A DNA stretch of 64,000 nt from Tetrapyrgos nigripes. Its lineage: Eukaryota > Basidiomycota > Agaricomycetes > Agaricales > Campanellaceae. Location: positions 62,001 to 126,000 of the forward strand of contig JAACJM010000113.1 in assembly GCA_013368315.1 (NCBI GenBank), in the 5' to 3' direction. Positions 26,379-39,051 of this stretch are shown one piece after another. The notes below the pieces were generated by a model. That model saw only the letters and a list, made by a program, of their open reading frames with translations, was not told where the DNA came from and made no database searches. The translations under genes and the position numbers were made by a program. How positions within the stretch are numbered: position 1 is the first letter of the stretch; every line of letters begins with the position of its first letter.

Positions 26379-27798
26379 ATGAAACGCAAGTACAAGTTTG
26401 TTCTCACTAGTGCTGCCCCAGCGTTTGCATGTCTCATCGTGGTCTCAATCAGCATTCTTCACTGTCTGCCACTCTTTGGAGCTCGCACGACCCAGGTCGC
26501 ATGGGACGTTATCGATTTACAAGGCATCCGTTCTATGCTTGACCAAACGCTGACAATACAACAAAACCTCCCAGAGAGTCAAGACACCTCATTTCAAGGT
26601 CTACAAAATCGCCTTTCTTGTCTACTCAGACATGGAGCCTGGAATAAATCAGCCCTCGTCGTAACGCCTTGCGATATCTCGCGACCGACGCGTCTAGATC
26701 TACACCGTTGTTCCAACTCGACACAACCTTCCGATTCATACGAATACACATTCTCAGAGAAATGTTTCCCTTCAGCAATCACTCCATTAGCATCCGCCAA
26801 GATGTTGTGCCCACGACTCCCAGGCAAAAAGATCCTCTTCGTTGGCCCAGACACGACCTATCGTCTACATACATCTTGGCTTGAAGCTCTCGAGAAACAC
26901 GAAAACAGATCGCATGCATGCCTTGGAATAGATTTCTGCACCTTTCACCAAATCTGCCGCGAGCCAGCTCAAGCTGACGAACCCTTCCTACCCCCTGGTG
27001 GATTCGTCAAATTCCCGAGCAATCATGAACTCATCTCAACCCACTCGGCGGTCCTGCGTTACGATTTGTCGACGACGTTGTATGCTGGTGGTAGTTCCCG
27101 AGATCCCAAATATACCGATCCAACCAGTCAAGTTGATGGCATGACTGGCGTCCGGATGCCAGACCTCTTTTGGTTGACTCATGCTCGGAAATCAAACGTG
27201 ATTGTCATGAATCGTGGTCCTCTACCAGCACCTGCCTACACATATGATGGCTCAGCCACGGGAAACTGGACTTTCGTGGAGAATATCGGGTATTCCATGC
27301 CCGAGGTGACTAAGGTTGCGCAAGCCCAGAAAATCGTTGCAGCAGCGCTGAACGTGACGATTACTCGGTTTATATCGGAAGTGACGCGAACTCTGGAAAT
27401 CCTTCGCCGAGACCCAGATATCAGTCACAAGATCCTGATTTGGCATGGAAGTTGGTTCGCAACGACGTCGCGTCCCGAAGTATGGCAGACAAACCAAGAC
27501 ACTATGAGGTTCCCTCTGGATAATCCGTGGTTGCTTTATCACAATATCCAAGGTAGGAGTCCACTGTTCTGTTAATTCGTAATAGTGAGAATCATTCTTG
27601 ACAGTATACATGCATAACCACCTACTGCCGTCTTTACTCCATAAGTACGGGGTGTTATTTATGCCCCTCACCATCCCGCTCCAGCCGACCGACAAGAAGA
27701 ACAACGGTGGCGAGTGCTTGAAGCAAAGCCTCGAGCCTGCAGTAGCGAACGCAACATTGATGACGATTTTGAATGCGTTGTCAATGGTCTTGCGTTAG
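26379..27798 (+). CDS. Type II membrane protein with SGNH/PC-esterase-like features
   Basis: The protein starts MKRKYKFVLTSAAPAFACLI with one N-terminal membrane anchor, followed by a lumenal domain of about 400 residues with several N-x-S/T sites. The segment KKILFVGPDTTYRLHTSWLE resembles the first block of PC-esterase/Cas1-type SGNH proteins, but an aspartate-threonine pair stands where a GDS triplet would be. HKILIWHGSWFATTS is followed by an intron (gtaggag, ttgacag), and the last exon reads VYMHNHLLPSLLHKYGVLFM. Acyl or pectin-acetyl-type activity is only a guess from fold-like order. The stop lies 17 bp from the 3' end of the broken UPF0029 gene on the other strand. Confidence 0.65.
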
Positions 27799-27815
27799 TA
27801 GTCGGATGCAGCCGT

Positions 27816-28241
27816 TCATTTTCGCCTTCGTTTCTTTTTCTGGATCGCTTTGCTGTCAGTCTGAGCTCCGTCCTTCTGATGCCTTCTAAATCCTCCCTTG
27901 TCAAGAGCTTCTTTCGCGACTTCTGATATTCTTCGCCATCGGTCGGAACCCAGCTGTATACCACCATACCACCTCGATACCACCAAAACGACATTCTCGC
28001 TTCCAGTAACTTCCAAGAGCCGCGATAGATGATTCCCGCTCCCACTTTCACCACCGTCGTGCTGGCCTATGACTGTCTTTGGCGCTGAAGGGGTTGCTGT
28101 CTCTGTTCCTTCGAGTTTTGTTGGTGTTTCTAGAGTACGATAGGCATACATGCAATGCGTCGCTCGTTTCAATTTTGGGAGAGCTGTGAGATAATCTAGG
28201 AACGATGCGAGGTGTTCACGGTTCGGGAGGGTGGATGCGTG
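27816..28241 (-). pseudogene. UPF0029/IMPACT-family gene, 3' half, cut off by the KDZ transposon
   Basis: The downstream half of a small gene with the IMPACT N-terminal (UPF0029) fold. It reads LPNREHLASFLDYLTALPKL, then KRATHCMYAYRT. A DGGESGSGNHLSRLLE loop comes next, then the family signature VVLVVSRWYGGIQLGSDRW, and a basic C-terminus (QKKKRRRK). There is no start codon upstream because the transposon begins at 28242; the first 8 bp next to it (28234-28241) are the target duplication. Its 5' half lies at 34159-34363. The family is linked to translational control (Gcn1-Gcn2) in yeast YIH1, though this short version may differ. A truncated product from an internal Met is possible but would lack the first strand. 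Confidence 0.85.
28234..28241. repeat. 8-bp target-site duplication, left copy
   Basis: GATGCGTG, identical to 34159-34166. It lies directly outside the left inverted repeat and inside the UPF0029 coding sequence. Confidence 0.9.
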
Positions 28242-28284
28242 CAGAATACCGCGTCGGCTGGGAGCCGGAATTCCAGCTGGAATT
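28242..28284. repeat. Left terminal inverted repeat of the KDZ element
   Basis: Starts CAGAATACCGCGTCGGCTGG and ends AGCTGGAATT. It matches the inverted right end at 37 of 43 positions; mismatches are at 1, 5, 10 and 14-16. The inner 27 bp are identical. It lies within an overlapping palindrome centred on CCAGCTGG. Confidence 0.9.
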
Positions 28285-28616
28285 CCGTACGTGACGTGAC
28301 TGATGACGCAGGCTTATATTAACCCGACGTGCCAGCATCACCTCCACTCGCCTCCACACACATAGCTCGACGAAGTAGATGCGTACATATGTATGTATCT
28401 ACCTTAATCAATAAAGGTCTTTTTATAATACCTACTGGTGGAAAACAAGTCTATCCGCTCAAGTACGCGCTCTTGCAAGAAATATCTCTGCCAAGCGGAC
28501 GACAATGCGCAGCGATCCTCCCAGTTGTTCCAACGCCGATTAAAGATTTTCCGGCACCCTTCCTCAAGTTTCTCTGGGTTTCGATAGATGGCAAGTGAGA
28601 CGACGGCCTACAGAGG

Positions 28617-28625
28617 TATAAAAGG
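28617..28625 (+). promoter_or_regulatory. TATA box of the alpha-kinase gene
   Basis: TATAAAAGG, a textbook TATA element, about 180 bp upstream of the kinase start codon and inside the transposon. It means the element carries its own promoter for the cargo gene. Confidence 0.6.
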
Positions 28626-28801
28626 CAGGCGCTTTGCAGCAACTTGCTCATACGGCTTCAACACACGCTCTTTCGAGTCAAAACCATTTCGTTCTTTATT
28701 TTATGTCTCAATTGCCATTTCATTTTCCTTCACCCTACTCAAGCTTGTCTCCGCCGTCTCTTTCAGCCAGCAACCAGTGTGCTGTTCTACCCCCAGTCAC
28801 A

Positions 28802-31484
28802 ATGCTACACCTCTGTCCTAAATGCAACAGCTCGCATTTGAAACCTCCTACTCAGGCTGCAGGCACTGGTAAAGATCCAAGGAACTATAATCGTCTGTAT
28901 GAATCAGTAAGTTTGGCTGTTTTTGTTTACATACATGAAGGATAGTGCTAAATCGTTGACTAGTGTTTCAACTGTGACTATTTTCGTTGGCTTGGACCTC
29001 CTACACCTTTGGAGCAGGTACCGGAAAGCGTTCAAGTTCAGTTTGCACTGAAAGAGTCACGTCGTACAGCGTCTGTGACTGACCCGTCGCAGAATGGTGC
29101 CGATTCAGATTGTACAGACCCCAATTGCAGAACAGCAAAAGGTAAAGCCAAGAAACGATCTCAGCGTTGCCCAAGGCAACGGTGCGCTGCCTGCTGCCGT
29201 CATATGGGTCCCGGCTGTCCGATTCATCATGTAAATAATTGGGTCAGCTCAACGCAAGGTATGTTTTGTGTTATGTCTTTTTTATCTGTTTTCTAACTTG
29301 AAACTTCAGGCCAAGATGCATCTGGTTTAACTCAGCCATCTGCCACTCCCACAGCTGTTCCTTCTGTCGCTTCCTCCAGTGCCGGTATGTCTGCTTGTTT
29401 GTGAATTTTACCTTAGAAATTGACTTCTTAATATAGTTTCAAGTTCTCAAGGCAATTCCGAAGCTGTCGTTCAGCCTCGCCGCTTTGCACGTCCGTTATC
29501 GGAAGGCTGGGGTCAGGCGATCTCCATGAAGCGTGATCATTACGAGGCCAATCGCCAGCAGGTCGAGTCCGAAAACACTCTGAGACGTACCTTGGCAAAT
29601 TGTCTCCAGGTTATCATTTTTGCGAAGGTCCATACCTCCCTTTTTATTATTCATTACAAGTCTTTAACTTCTTGCCGTTACATTAGGCCAACGAAGAAGC
29701 GCAACATTTTCAAGTCACAACGAAACATCCGAAGGCATTGGTTGTTGTGGAACAACCTCTTCTCCTTGGTGTACTCGAGGATCCGAAGTCATTCATCGGT
29801 GTCTACATTCCCAAAACCAACATTTGGGTATCTCAAGAGGTTACAGTTCCAATCACTGTAGATGGCAACTGCACCTCAGTGCTTTTGCGTTCATACGATC
29901 TGGAGAACGATGAGTGTAAGGACTTGGACACATTGGTAGTAAGCTTGTTTGGCAGTCTTCGTTCATCTGCAAAGCAGGCATCAGGTTTGTTCACTAGGTC
30001 TTTTTATGATTCTTCTTCTAATCATTTCATCTTTTACAGGTCCTACTACGACATCTTTCTCTTTTCGACCGACAAAATCTTCATCGCATTTGGCTATTCC
30101 CACCAACGTCAACCGCTCTTTTCCTCTGCAGTATGTCATTGATATGGTCCCAGGTCTCGAAAAGCTTGTCGGTTTGAAAGGAGTTGCATCCTTGAAGAAA
30201 GCTTTTGAAGAGGAGCCAACTTTCCAAGGGTGCTCGTTCCATAAATCTACAGTCTATGAGGCTCGAACTGTGTTTTGTGCTGCCCGTGACTTGGAGTTGT
30301 TGGAAAAGTACAAAGTAGCTGGACGAACAGAAGCAGGCAGATGGTCAGAGCTGGTCAAGGAAGTCAATTCCACATCCAAAGGTGTATTTCACGTCTTCGT
30401 CTGATGTTAATCTATCTAATATATTTGTAGTGAAAGGGATCTCGATCAAAAAGGAGCCTACGCTCACGGAAATTCCTGAGCCATCTTATGAGGTCTGGAC
30501 AGTTCGAGTTAACAATTACCGTCTCGATTGTAGCACCGAAAGCCTGGTAACAGCCTGGAGTGCCAAAAACGATAACGTTGACATTGTCCTGAGCACAGAC
30601 AACGCAGTCCGCGGTCGCTTCTATCGTGTCATTTATGTGAGTGATAATATTTCGAATACGTTACATGGTCATTGAACGCTAATTGATGTCTAGGGCTGGA
30701 CTAAGCTTGAAGTTAATTCCCTGAAGTTAACTTCAATTGAAGACGGCTTCAATGGAAGACCTGAGGAGGAGAAACTTGAGGAAGTCCAGCTCGCAGTCAA
30801 GTTTGCTGGATACAATCAAGCACCAAACTGGTGGATGGTTTGCTCACCCAGCCGCTACGCGACAATTTGGACTGAAGGTTCTCGCTTACATGGACTGGAG
30901 CAGGCGTACCAGGCTTTTGTATACAGAGCTCACCAGGCGGGGTTGGCTATCACCGGTAAGCCCTATTGCGTGTTATTTTTATGAACGGCACTCATTAGGT
31001 TTGATAAACAGTGTTCGAAGTTGTAAAAACATATCTCATCGACGTCAAGGACAGTGAGATCCCCTTGATTGCACAGCCTTGGATTCGGGGCCAGGCCGTT
31101 GATCCAAAGGAGCTAGAAGATGACAAAACGTTCTCCATCTTCATTCACTGGTGTTACGAGTATTTTGAGCGCCAGCGTGTTTATGTTGACTTTCAAGGTA
31201 AGCTTCAAGATTTTAATTCTTTTGCAAACATGTGCTCATTTGACGTCTTTAGCAATACGTTCAACCAATGGAACTCTCTTTATTTTCAATGCGAAGACAC
31301 ACGTTATGTGAGCCTTCTTTCTTGTTTATATAATTTCTACTACTTATTTGTCACTAGTCTGGAGCGTGGTTCTGGCCAATGCAACTTTATTGGTAGTCAA
31401 GGCCACATCGGAGTGACGCAATCCTTGGCCCGCCATTTCTGCTCAGACAGTTGTCGTAGGATGGGTCTATCAAGTCTGCTCTAA
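28802..31484 (+). CDS. Alpha-kinase (MHCK/eEF2K class) with N-terminal GRF-like zinc finger
   Basis: Starts MLHLCPKCNSSHLKPPTQAA. The first module (CPKC...GTGKDPRNYNRLYESCFNC, then DYFRWLG) has the shape of a GRF zinc finger, CxxC-x~30-CxxC ending in a Phe/Trp patch. A second Cys/His cluster follows, ending CAACCRHMGPGCPIHH. A Ser/Thr/Gln linker and an unknown middle region come next. The C-terminal third is an alpha-kinase: AVKFAGYN (ATP lysine), ITVFEVVKTYL, WCYEYFERQRVYVDFQA (catalytic Asp), THVILERGSGQCNFIGSQGH and the zinc-binding end ARHFCSDSCRRMGL. The last three exons join only if the donor after THV is used as written (AT|GTGAGC). About ten introns are present. It lies wholly inside the KDZ transposon. 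Confidence 0.8.
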
Positions 31485-31594
31485 ACTAATCACTACTGTA
31501 GTATTGCTATTCCAGTATTCTTTCATTCAAGCCGGTCAGAATAGAGTTTATTGTTCTGATACAATGTGTAATCATATAGTCTAAGTATCTTAAT

Positions 31595-33982
31595 TCAAAG
31601 AGGAAAAACAAGTTCTGCTGGTACTGTCCATGGCTTGTGCTCTTTTCTCTCCAACTCATGAATAACATAGCGGTTACGACGCTTGATCATTTCATCCAAA
31701 TAGAAATTATACCTTGTTACCTCCATGTTCCGAAGAACAGCTATGTATCCACCCAGCCAGACAATTGTTTGTTCACATATTGAGGTATTGAAAGTCCACT
31801 TGCCATCTGACGTACGCATTTCCGGGAATGCCGCTGGGTTACAGAATGCCTGGCAAAAATCATCGGATTGTTTATGTTTGGAACGGAAATGAAAGACGTC
31901 AACTGGTTGAGCAGTATCTTTAAAGTGTGTGTCACCAATAGCTGCTTGATGCTTCATCAGTTGGCAGTTATTGTCGAAGATCAAGAACTCCGGAGTGGAT
32001 TGTGGCGTTGGAAAAGTGGCTTTGAGAAAACCCTGGCAAATTGAAGAAGTCAGAAATGGTATCACGTATCAAATAGTGTTACTCACATTTACACCCGAGA
32101 CTGCTTCAGATCCAAAGAAAGTAGCTCTCGACATGACCACACCACAGGTTCGCATAGCTAACTGCTCGTTATGAGTATGACATTGGCCAAAAAGAGCCTT
32201 CAATTTCCGATTGCCCATTTCACTTTTCCCCTCACACTCCTCTTCCTCGTGAGTCACCTGAGCCTCTAAAGACACCGAGTTATCGGGAACAGCAACACCA
32301 GCCTTCTTCAAACGAGCCTTGAGTTGAAAAAAGGCTTGGCCTCGAATATAGTAGGACTCCTCGAGGGGCCGATGTTCGTTGCAGGTTTGGAAACCTTTGT
32401 CATGATCCACATTACAATCGACTACCGCACACTTCTTGCCAATGGACATCATATGGACAGAACAGAAGCGATCGGCATGGCTTGCAAGAGGAACCTGGCA
32501 GTCGTGAACTGCACAGCAAGGATGTCCAATGGTAATTCCATCACAAACTGCGGCTTGAAGCTTACCTACATTTAATTCAGTTGTTAGTATGGTACATTGT
32601 AATCGGCCGGTTGAGACATACGCTGTACTCCATTTTCATCTTCATAAACCTTGAAGCATAGATCGCAAGCATGTAAGTACTGCTCTTGCCCCACTCCTTC
32701 CATTAACTTGTTTCGCAGTGCAAGTTCATCACGGAGGCGCATACGATGAGACTTCTCATCATGGGGAAGAATCAATACAGCTGAGCGCTCAGCCTTGTGG
32801 AGGAGGAGAGAGTACAGAAAAAACCCATTTAGAACATCTTCTGGCCGAAGACGAGCTGAGACTGGCCAAGTATCCGGCACCTGGGAGAACGGCAACAGCG
32901 CAGCACCTGGGAATGCTAATGGGTTGTTTTTGATGTACTGGCGAGAAGTTGCCAAGCTCCAGTCATAAATCCTTGAGCAGTTGCCTGCTGAGAGCCTATA
33001 GATGAGATTTAAGTCACCAGATCAGCATACAAAGTCTATAAAATGAGTACACAAAGACGAGTATCTCACCACCCAAAGACTTTCTGATTACAGAATAGTT
33101 CAAGCACAGCAGACTCAATAAAGAAGTCTCGAGATACTTGGAGAACCTCTGGAACACTGCCATAATACGTTCGAGTTGAGCTTCCTTTGTGCACCCGGTA
33201 ATTGGGGTAGTATCGTGAATAACAGCCTGTTCCGATATCATGAGAATCAAGGACCGAGTATAATTCGGAACTACTCTACCACGACAATACAAAGAAGTAG
33301 TATATATAGGTAAGACACCATCCTTCAAAGTGAAGAGAGTGGCCTTGTAGGTAGATGGCTCGCATAGATTGAACTCTCGTTCACTATTGAGAATGTGATG
33401 GCGGCAAGTGGAGACTTGGCAAGTATGGACAGGAGGATACAGATGCCTATAAGCTATTCTATGTCAGAGAGATAATAAGGGAAGGGAAGATAGTAATAAA
33501 GACTCACAAGTATCCCACTGCAGCGCATGCACATTAAACAACCTGATCTCCTCCTCTGACGCAGCAATAGGGCCATGCTGCCAAACAACAACCTTCAGTG
33601 CATTCCACAACTCATTCACCACATCCTCAGAAGCATCGAGACAGGCGGAAATGATCTTCACAACTCGCGAAGAAAGAGAATCCGGAGGAGAGGAGACGGT
33701 ACGCCGATCAAGCTGTAAAGTCGGTTTCGCAAGGCAACAGAGTCGAACAAATGATAAAATGAGCGAAAAATCGAAAGAAAGGCAAGTGGTAGCATCCTGG
33801 AGCGCTGAAAGTGCTTGACCGAGGCACTGTGCCATGAGCGTAGAGCAGAAGAAATGACAAGTAGGATGCTTACATAACGCTGATTCTGTAACGTTGGTTT
33901 GCACACAGACATTCCCTAAGCTACATAGATATAGCGATTCCACTAATAGTAAACCTGCAATGTTTTTTGGGACCGGTTGCAT
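31595..33982 (-). CDS. KDZ transposase with CxC5/CxC6-type cysteine clusters
   Basis: Starts MQPVPKNIAGLLLVESLYLC at 33982. After about 170 residues of helical N-terminus comes a CxC5-like region: LCEPSTYKATLF, LYCRGC joined over an intron to YSRYYPNYRVHKGSSTRTYY, then LQVSRDFFIESAVLELF. A CxC6-like zinc region follows (CDGITIGHPCC, RFCSVH, KCAVVDC, TCNEHRP). The KDZ core then reads RTCGVVMSRATFFGSEAVSG, FLIFDNNCQLMKHQ, VDVFHFRSKH, FCQAFCNPAAFPE and WTFNTSICEQTIVWLGGYIA, with the LDEMIKRRNR helix near the end. These are the recurring blocks of the family, and no stop or frameshift was found, so the enzyme may work. The D, D and E of the RNase-H-like core would lie in the FDNNC/VDVFHF/CEQ blocks (inference). 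Confidence 0.88.
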
Positions 33983-34115
33983 ACACAACGCCGTGCAGAA
34001 CCAGTGTTTCGCAATACGAGGGCTTTGATACCTAATCTATCACGTCCTGGGACGCCGCACCGCGGCACATATCTAATCTCAATCTTATCTATCCGTCGGA
34101 TCAAATTCCACCATC

Positions 34116-34158
34116 AATTCCAGCTGGAATTCCGGCTCCCAGTGAACGAGGTACTCTC
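34116..34158. repeat. Right terminal inverted repeat of the KDZ element
   Basis: On the minus strand it starts GAGAGTACCTCGTTCACTGG and ends AGCTGGAATT. It pairs with 28242-28284 at 37 of 43 positions and is followed at once by the 8-bp duplication. Confidence 0.9.
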
Positions 34159-34166
34159 GATGCGTG
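34159..34166. repeat. 8-bp target-site duplication, right copy
   Basis: GATGCGTG, identical to 28234-28241. Confidence 0.9.
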
Positions 34167-34363
34167 TGCAAGAAATACGGATTTGCGATCAGTGATGCGT
34201 CCGGAGGCGTAAATTGGATGAGGCCAAAGATTATCTGTTGTTGTCGTGTAAGGCTTAGTCCGAGGCGCGTACTTTTAGTATACGTGCCTGCACTTTGACT
34301 AGAGCGAGTGATGTATCTGCATTGAAGGAGGACTGGCCGACAAGTTTTGGAAAGGTAAGTCAT
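34159..34363 (-). pseudogene. UPF0029/IMPACT-family gene, 5' half, cut off by the KDZ transposon
   Basis: The upstream half of the gene whose other half lies at 27816-28241. It contains the family's first block, PIYASGRITDRKSVFLAHAS, preceded by KPYTTTTDNLWPH. The frame runs into the transposon end and meets a stop about 17 codons later. The first 8 bp next to the element (34159-34166) are the target duplication. The likely start is an ATG at 34363 (MTYLSKTCRPVLLQCRYITR). That ATG is in another frame, so a short intron ending near ctaaaag must link it; this join is uncertain. No known protein would be made whole. Confidence 0.8.
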
Positions 34364-34739
34364 GGCCGGCGAAAACACCTAGTTAGCCGATTGGAACTTC
34401 ACGACGGTGGGAGTTTCGAGTCTCGAACCCTACGAGCATGCGGTACTTAGATAGATAGATAGTATTACGCCGCTCCGGACTAGCTACCTAATACTTTTAC
34501 ATCAATACTTCCCGGCTGCAAGAACAAGAGCAGAAAACGACTGAAAAGGATGGGATAATTTGTTGGATGCACGTTGGTCAACTGTGTAGAGAGCACATTG
34601 GTGGATTCCCTTTGCGAACAGCCTGCGTGGTTTCTGGGGGTGTTAGCCTTACTGGGGCTTCCGAGATCAGCTTCAATCAATCAATGAATTCTATCGCCAT
34701 CGTGGTCCCCTCTGGTTCCTCCGGAAGCAGCCCCGAATG
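34364..34739. other. Spacer between the broken UPF0029 gene and the deaminase gene
   Basis: Divergent 5' region. It has a short gata repeat (agatagatagata) near 34450 and no gene. Confidence 0.4.
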
Positions 34740-34761
34740 AGCGAAATTTCGCTATAAAAAG
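34740..34761 (+). promoter_or_regulatory. Perfect palindrome abutting the TATA box of the deaminase gene
   Basis: AGCGAAATTTCGCT (34740-34753) is a perfect 14-bp palindrome that runs straight into CTATAAAAAG (34752-34761). The ATG lies about 55 bp further on, so this is very likely the core promoter. The palindrome could be a repressor or activator site. Confidence 0.5.
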
Positions 34762-34812
34762 CTCCAGAACATGGGGGGTATTGCTTTCAGATTTTGCTTT
34801 CCCTCCTCCAAC

Positions 34813-36195
34813 ATGCGTACGTGGACTTTTCTCTCCTTGTTCACTGCTGGACACGTCCAAACCGCCTCTTTATTCAAGCGCTGTTGTTCCGTGTCTAGCA
34901 GTCGACAAAGTCTGACCTTGACGAGACCTCGTCAAAGCTAGACTTTGTCTATCGGTCCGTGTCTTATCTTCGTTTCTAACCCTTTCCTCAACAGGTTTGA
35001 TTATCCGTGAAGATCCGACTGAAGTCGGTTCATACATTGCCAACTACATCTGTCGCAGGTCCGTATCCTGTCTATGACCACCCTTGACCTTTCTAAGCTT
35101 CCAGTTCAGAATCAACGACTTCAAGCCCACGCCGGAGAAACCCTTCGTGCTCGGGTTACCCACAGGGTCATCTCCTATCCCTACATACAAACACCTCATC
35201 CAGCTCGTGAAAGACGGGAAGCTTTCGTGAGTATTCATCTTACCCACCGCGAGGGTTCTTTGTGCTCATTCCTTTTTCAGATTCAAAAATGTCGTAACCT
35301 TCAACATGGACGAATATGTTAACCTCCCTCGAGATCATTCAGAATCCTATCACACCTTTATGTTCCGTGAATTCTTTTCACACAGTACGCATCCTGGGCA
35401 CCCTTGCTGCATTCTCCATCGTTGAAAATCAATTTCTAGTTGACATATCTCCTTCCAATGTCAATATTCTCGACGGGAACGCAATCGATCTCATCGCAGA
35501 ATGTAAAGCCTACGAAGCAAAAATCAAATCATATGGAGGCATCGAACTCTTCCTGGGTGGTATCGGTGAAGATGGTCACATTGCTTTCAATGTCGGTCTC
35601 GTTTTCCTCTCAGACCGGGCGCTTTACTCACTGGCACACTACCTTTAGGAACCAGGATCCTCTCTCGTTTCGAGAACTCGTATCAAGACCCTCGCTTATG
35701 ATACTATCCTTGCCAATGCTCGGTTCTTCAACAACGACATCTCTGCCGTTCCTCGTATGGCTTTGACCGTCGGAGTTGGCACTGTTTTAGATTCAAGGGA
35801 AGTGGTTGTCGTTGTGAGTGGTCAGAGGAAAGCTCTTGCTTTGAGCAAAGCAATAGAGGAAGGTGTTAACCACCTTGTAAGTCTACAAAGTCTGGATTCT
35901 AGGATGCTTCTAACTATCCTACTTAAACCCAGTGGACCTTGTCTGCTTTGCAACAGCATCCATGGGCTTTGATTGTCTGTGATGAAGATGCCACGGCTGG
36001 TACGTCCATACTTCGCTTGACCAACTTCCCTACGTCTAATCTGGTTTTCTCCCTCCACCAATAGAGCTTCACGTCAAGACAGTCAAATACTTTAAATCCA
36101 TCGAGCGTGTCCAGGAAGAAGTAGAGGAATCTCAACGCAAACTCAAAGCTGCCAATGCTCAGGATGTTTCGACCCAAGTTGGCAGTATGGAGTAG
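34813..36195 (+). CDS. NAG1: Glucosamine-6-phosphate deaminase (NagB/GNPDA)
   Basis: Converts glucosamine 6-phosphate to fructose 6-phosphate and ammonia in GlcNAc/chitin breakdown. The first coding exon is only ATGC (34813-34816), followed by a gtacgt donor. Splicing to the caacag acceptor gives [20 protein letters not shown], the normal family N-terminus. Then come [39 protein letters not shown] (catalytic Asp), [20 protein letters not shown] over an intron, and [20 protein letters not shown]. The C-terminus ([20 protein letters not shown]) is usual for eukaryotic forms. About seven introns are present and all key residues are seen. Confidence 0.92.
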
Positions 36196-36734
36196 ATTTT
36201 CCTCTTCGCTTCCTGGCTCATTGCAATATCAAGAGATTCTCGTCTGTGTACATATCACAAAGGAGGCTTTGCATGTGCGGCTTGACATTTCGGTTCATAT
36301 CTCGACGATTCACTATCTATACAAATATCATTTCATGGGGGTTGTACGTGTATACTTACAAAGGGTTGTAGTAAAGCATTCTGGGTTGCATTGCGTGTTG
36401 TGTGCTGGTCTGGCATTCCTGTAAAATTTTTATAGAACAAAGAACGATTATCGTCGTGTATCGTGTTTTCTGTACCCTTCCTTTTCATGCGTTGGTTGTA
36501 TTTCTCGTCTCTGATGTATCTCGTCCACTTTCTTGTATCGATAGTTCCAGTTATTCATGTATCCTTATCTTCAATGTTATCGATCTTCCGTTGCCCATCT
36601 TATTCGTTCCAATAATCATGTATACACATGTTCTCCCAAAAGAAAAAACAAACAAACTGATATCACTGATATAACCGATAGCTAAGTTTACACATCGTAT
36701 ACGGGCCTTCTGAATCCATTTTGAACCCAATCCT
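36196..36734. other. Convergent 3' intergenic region
   Basis: Lies between the 3' ends of the deaminase gene and the glucoamylase gene. It is AT- and T-rich, and no gene is seen. Confidence 0.5.

Positions 36735-39051
<2,317 letters not shown>

Larger units (their letters stand above)
28242..34158. mobile_element. Complete KDZ (Kyakuja-Dileera-Zisupton) DNA transposon with an alpha-kinase cargo gene
   Basis: A 5917-bp element defined by 43-bp terminal inverted repeats, an exact 8-bp target duplication and a KDZ transposase. It carries two convergent genes: an alpha-kinase (plus, 28802-31484) and the transposase (minus, 31595-33982). Only 110 bp separate their stops. It interrupts a UPF0029 gene. 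Removing it with one duplication copy rejoins FLAHAS to TLPNREHLASF in frame. That restored frame, both intact ORF sets and the perfect target duplication suggest a fairly young insertion, while six mismatches between the two inverted repeats argue against a very recent one. KDZ elements are common in Agaricomycetes, where some carry TET/JBP genes; no such gene is seen here. Confidence 0.9.

Noticed and set aside
28250..28330. Upstream start codon for the UPF0029 3' half
   Set aside because: The only nearby ATG is in another frame and lies inside the transposon; the true 5' half is at 34159-34363.
31595..33982. TET/JBP hydroxylase gene expected in KDZ elements
   Set aside because: No HxD...H dioxygenase motif was found in the element; the second gene is an alpha-kinase.
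34400..34440. tRNA-like T-arm (rc of gagtctcgaaccctac)
   Set aside because: No matching T-stem, anticodon arm or acceptor stem could be built on either strand.
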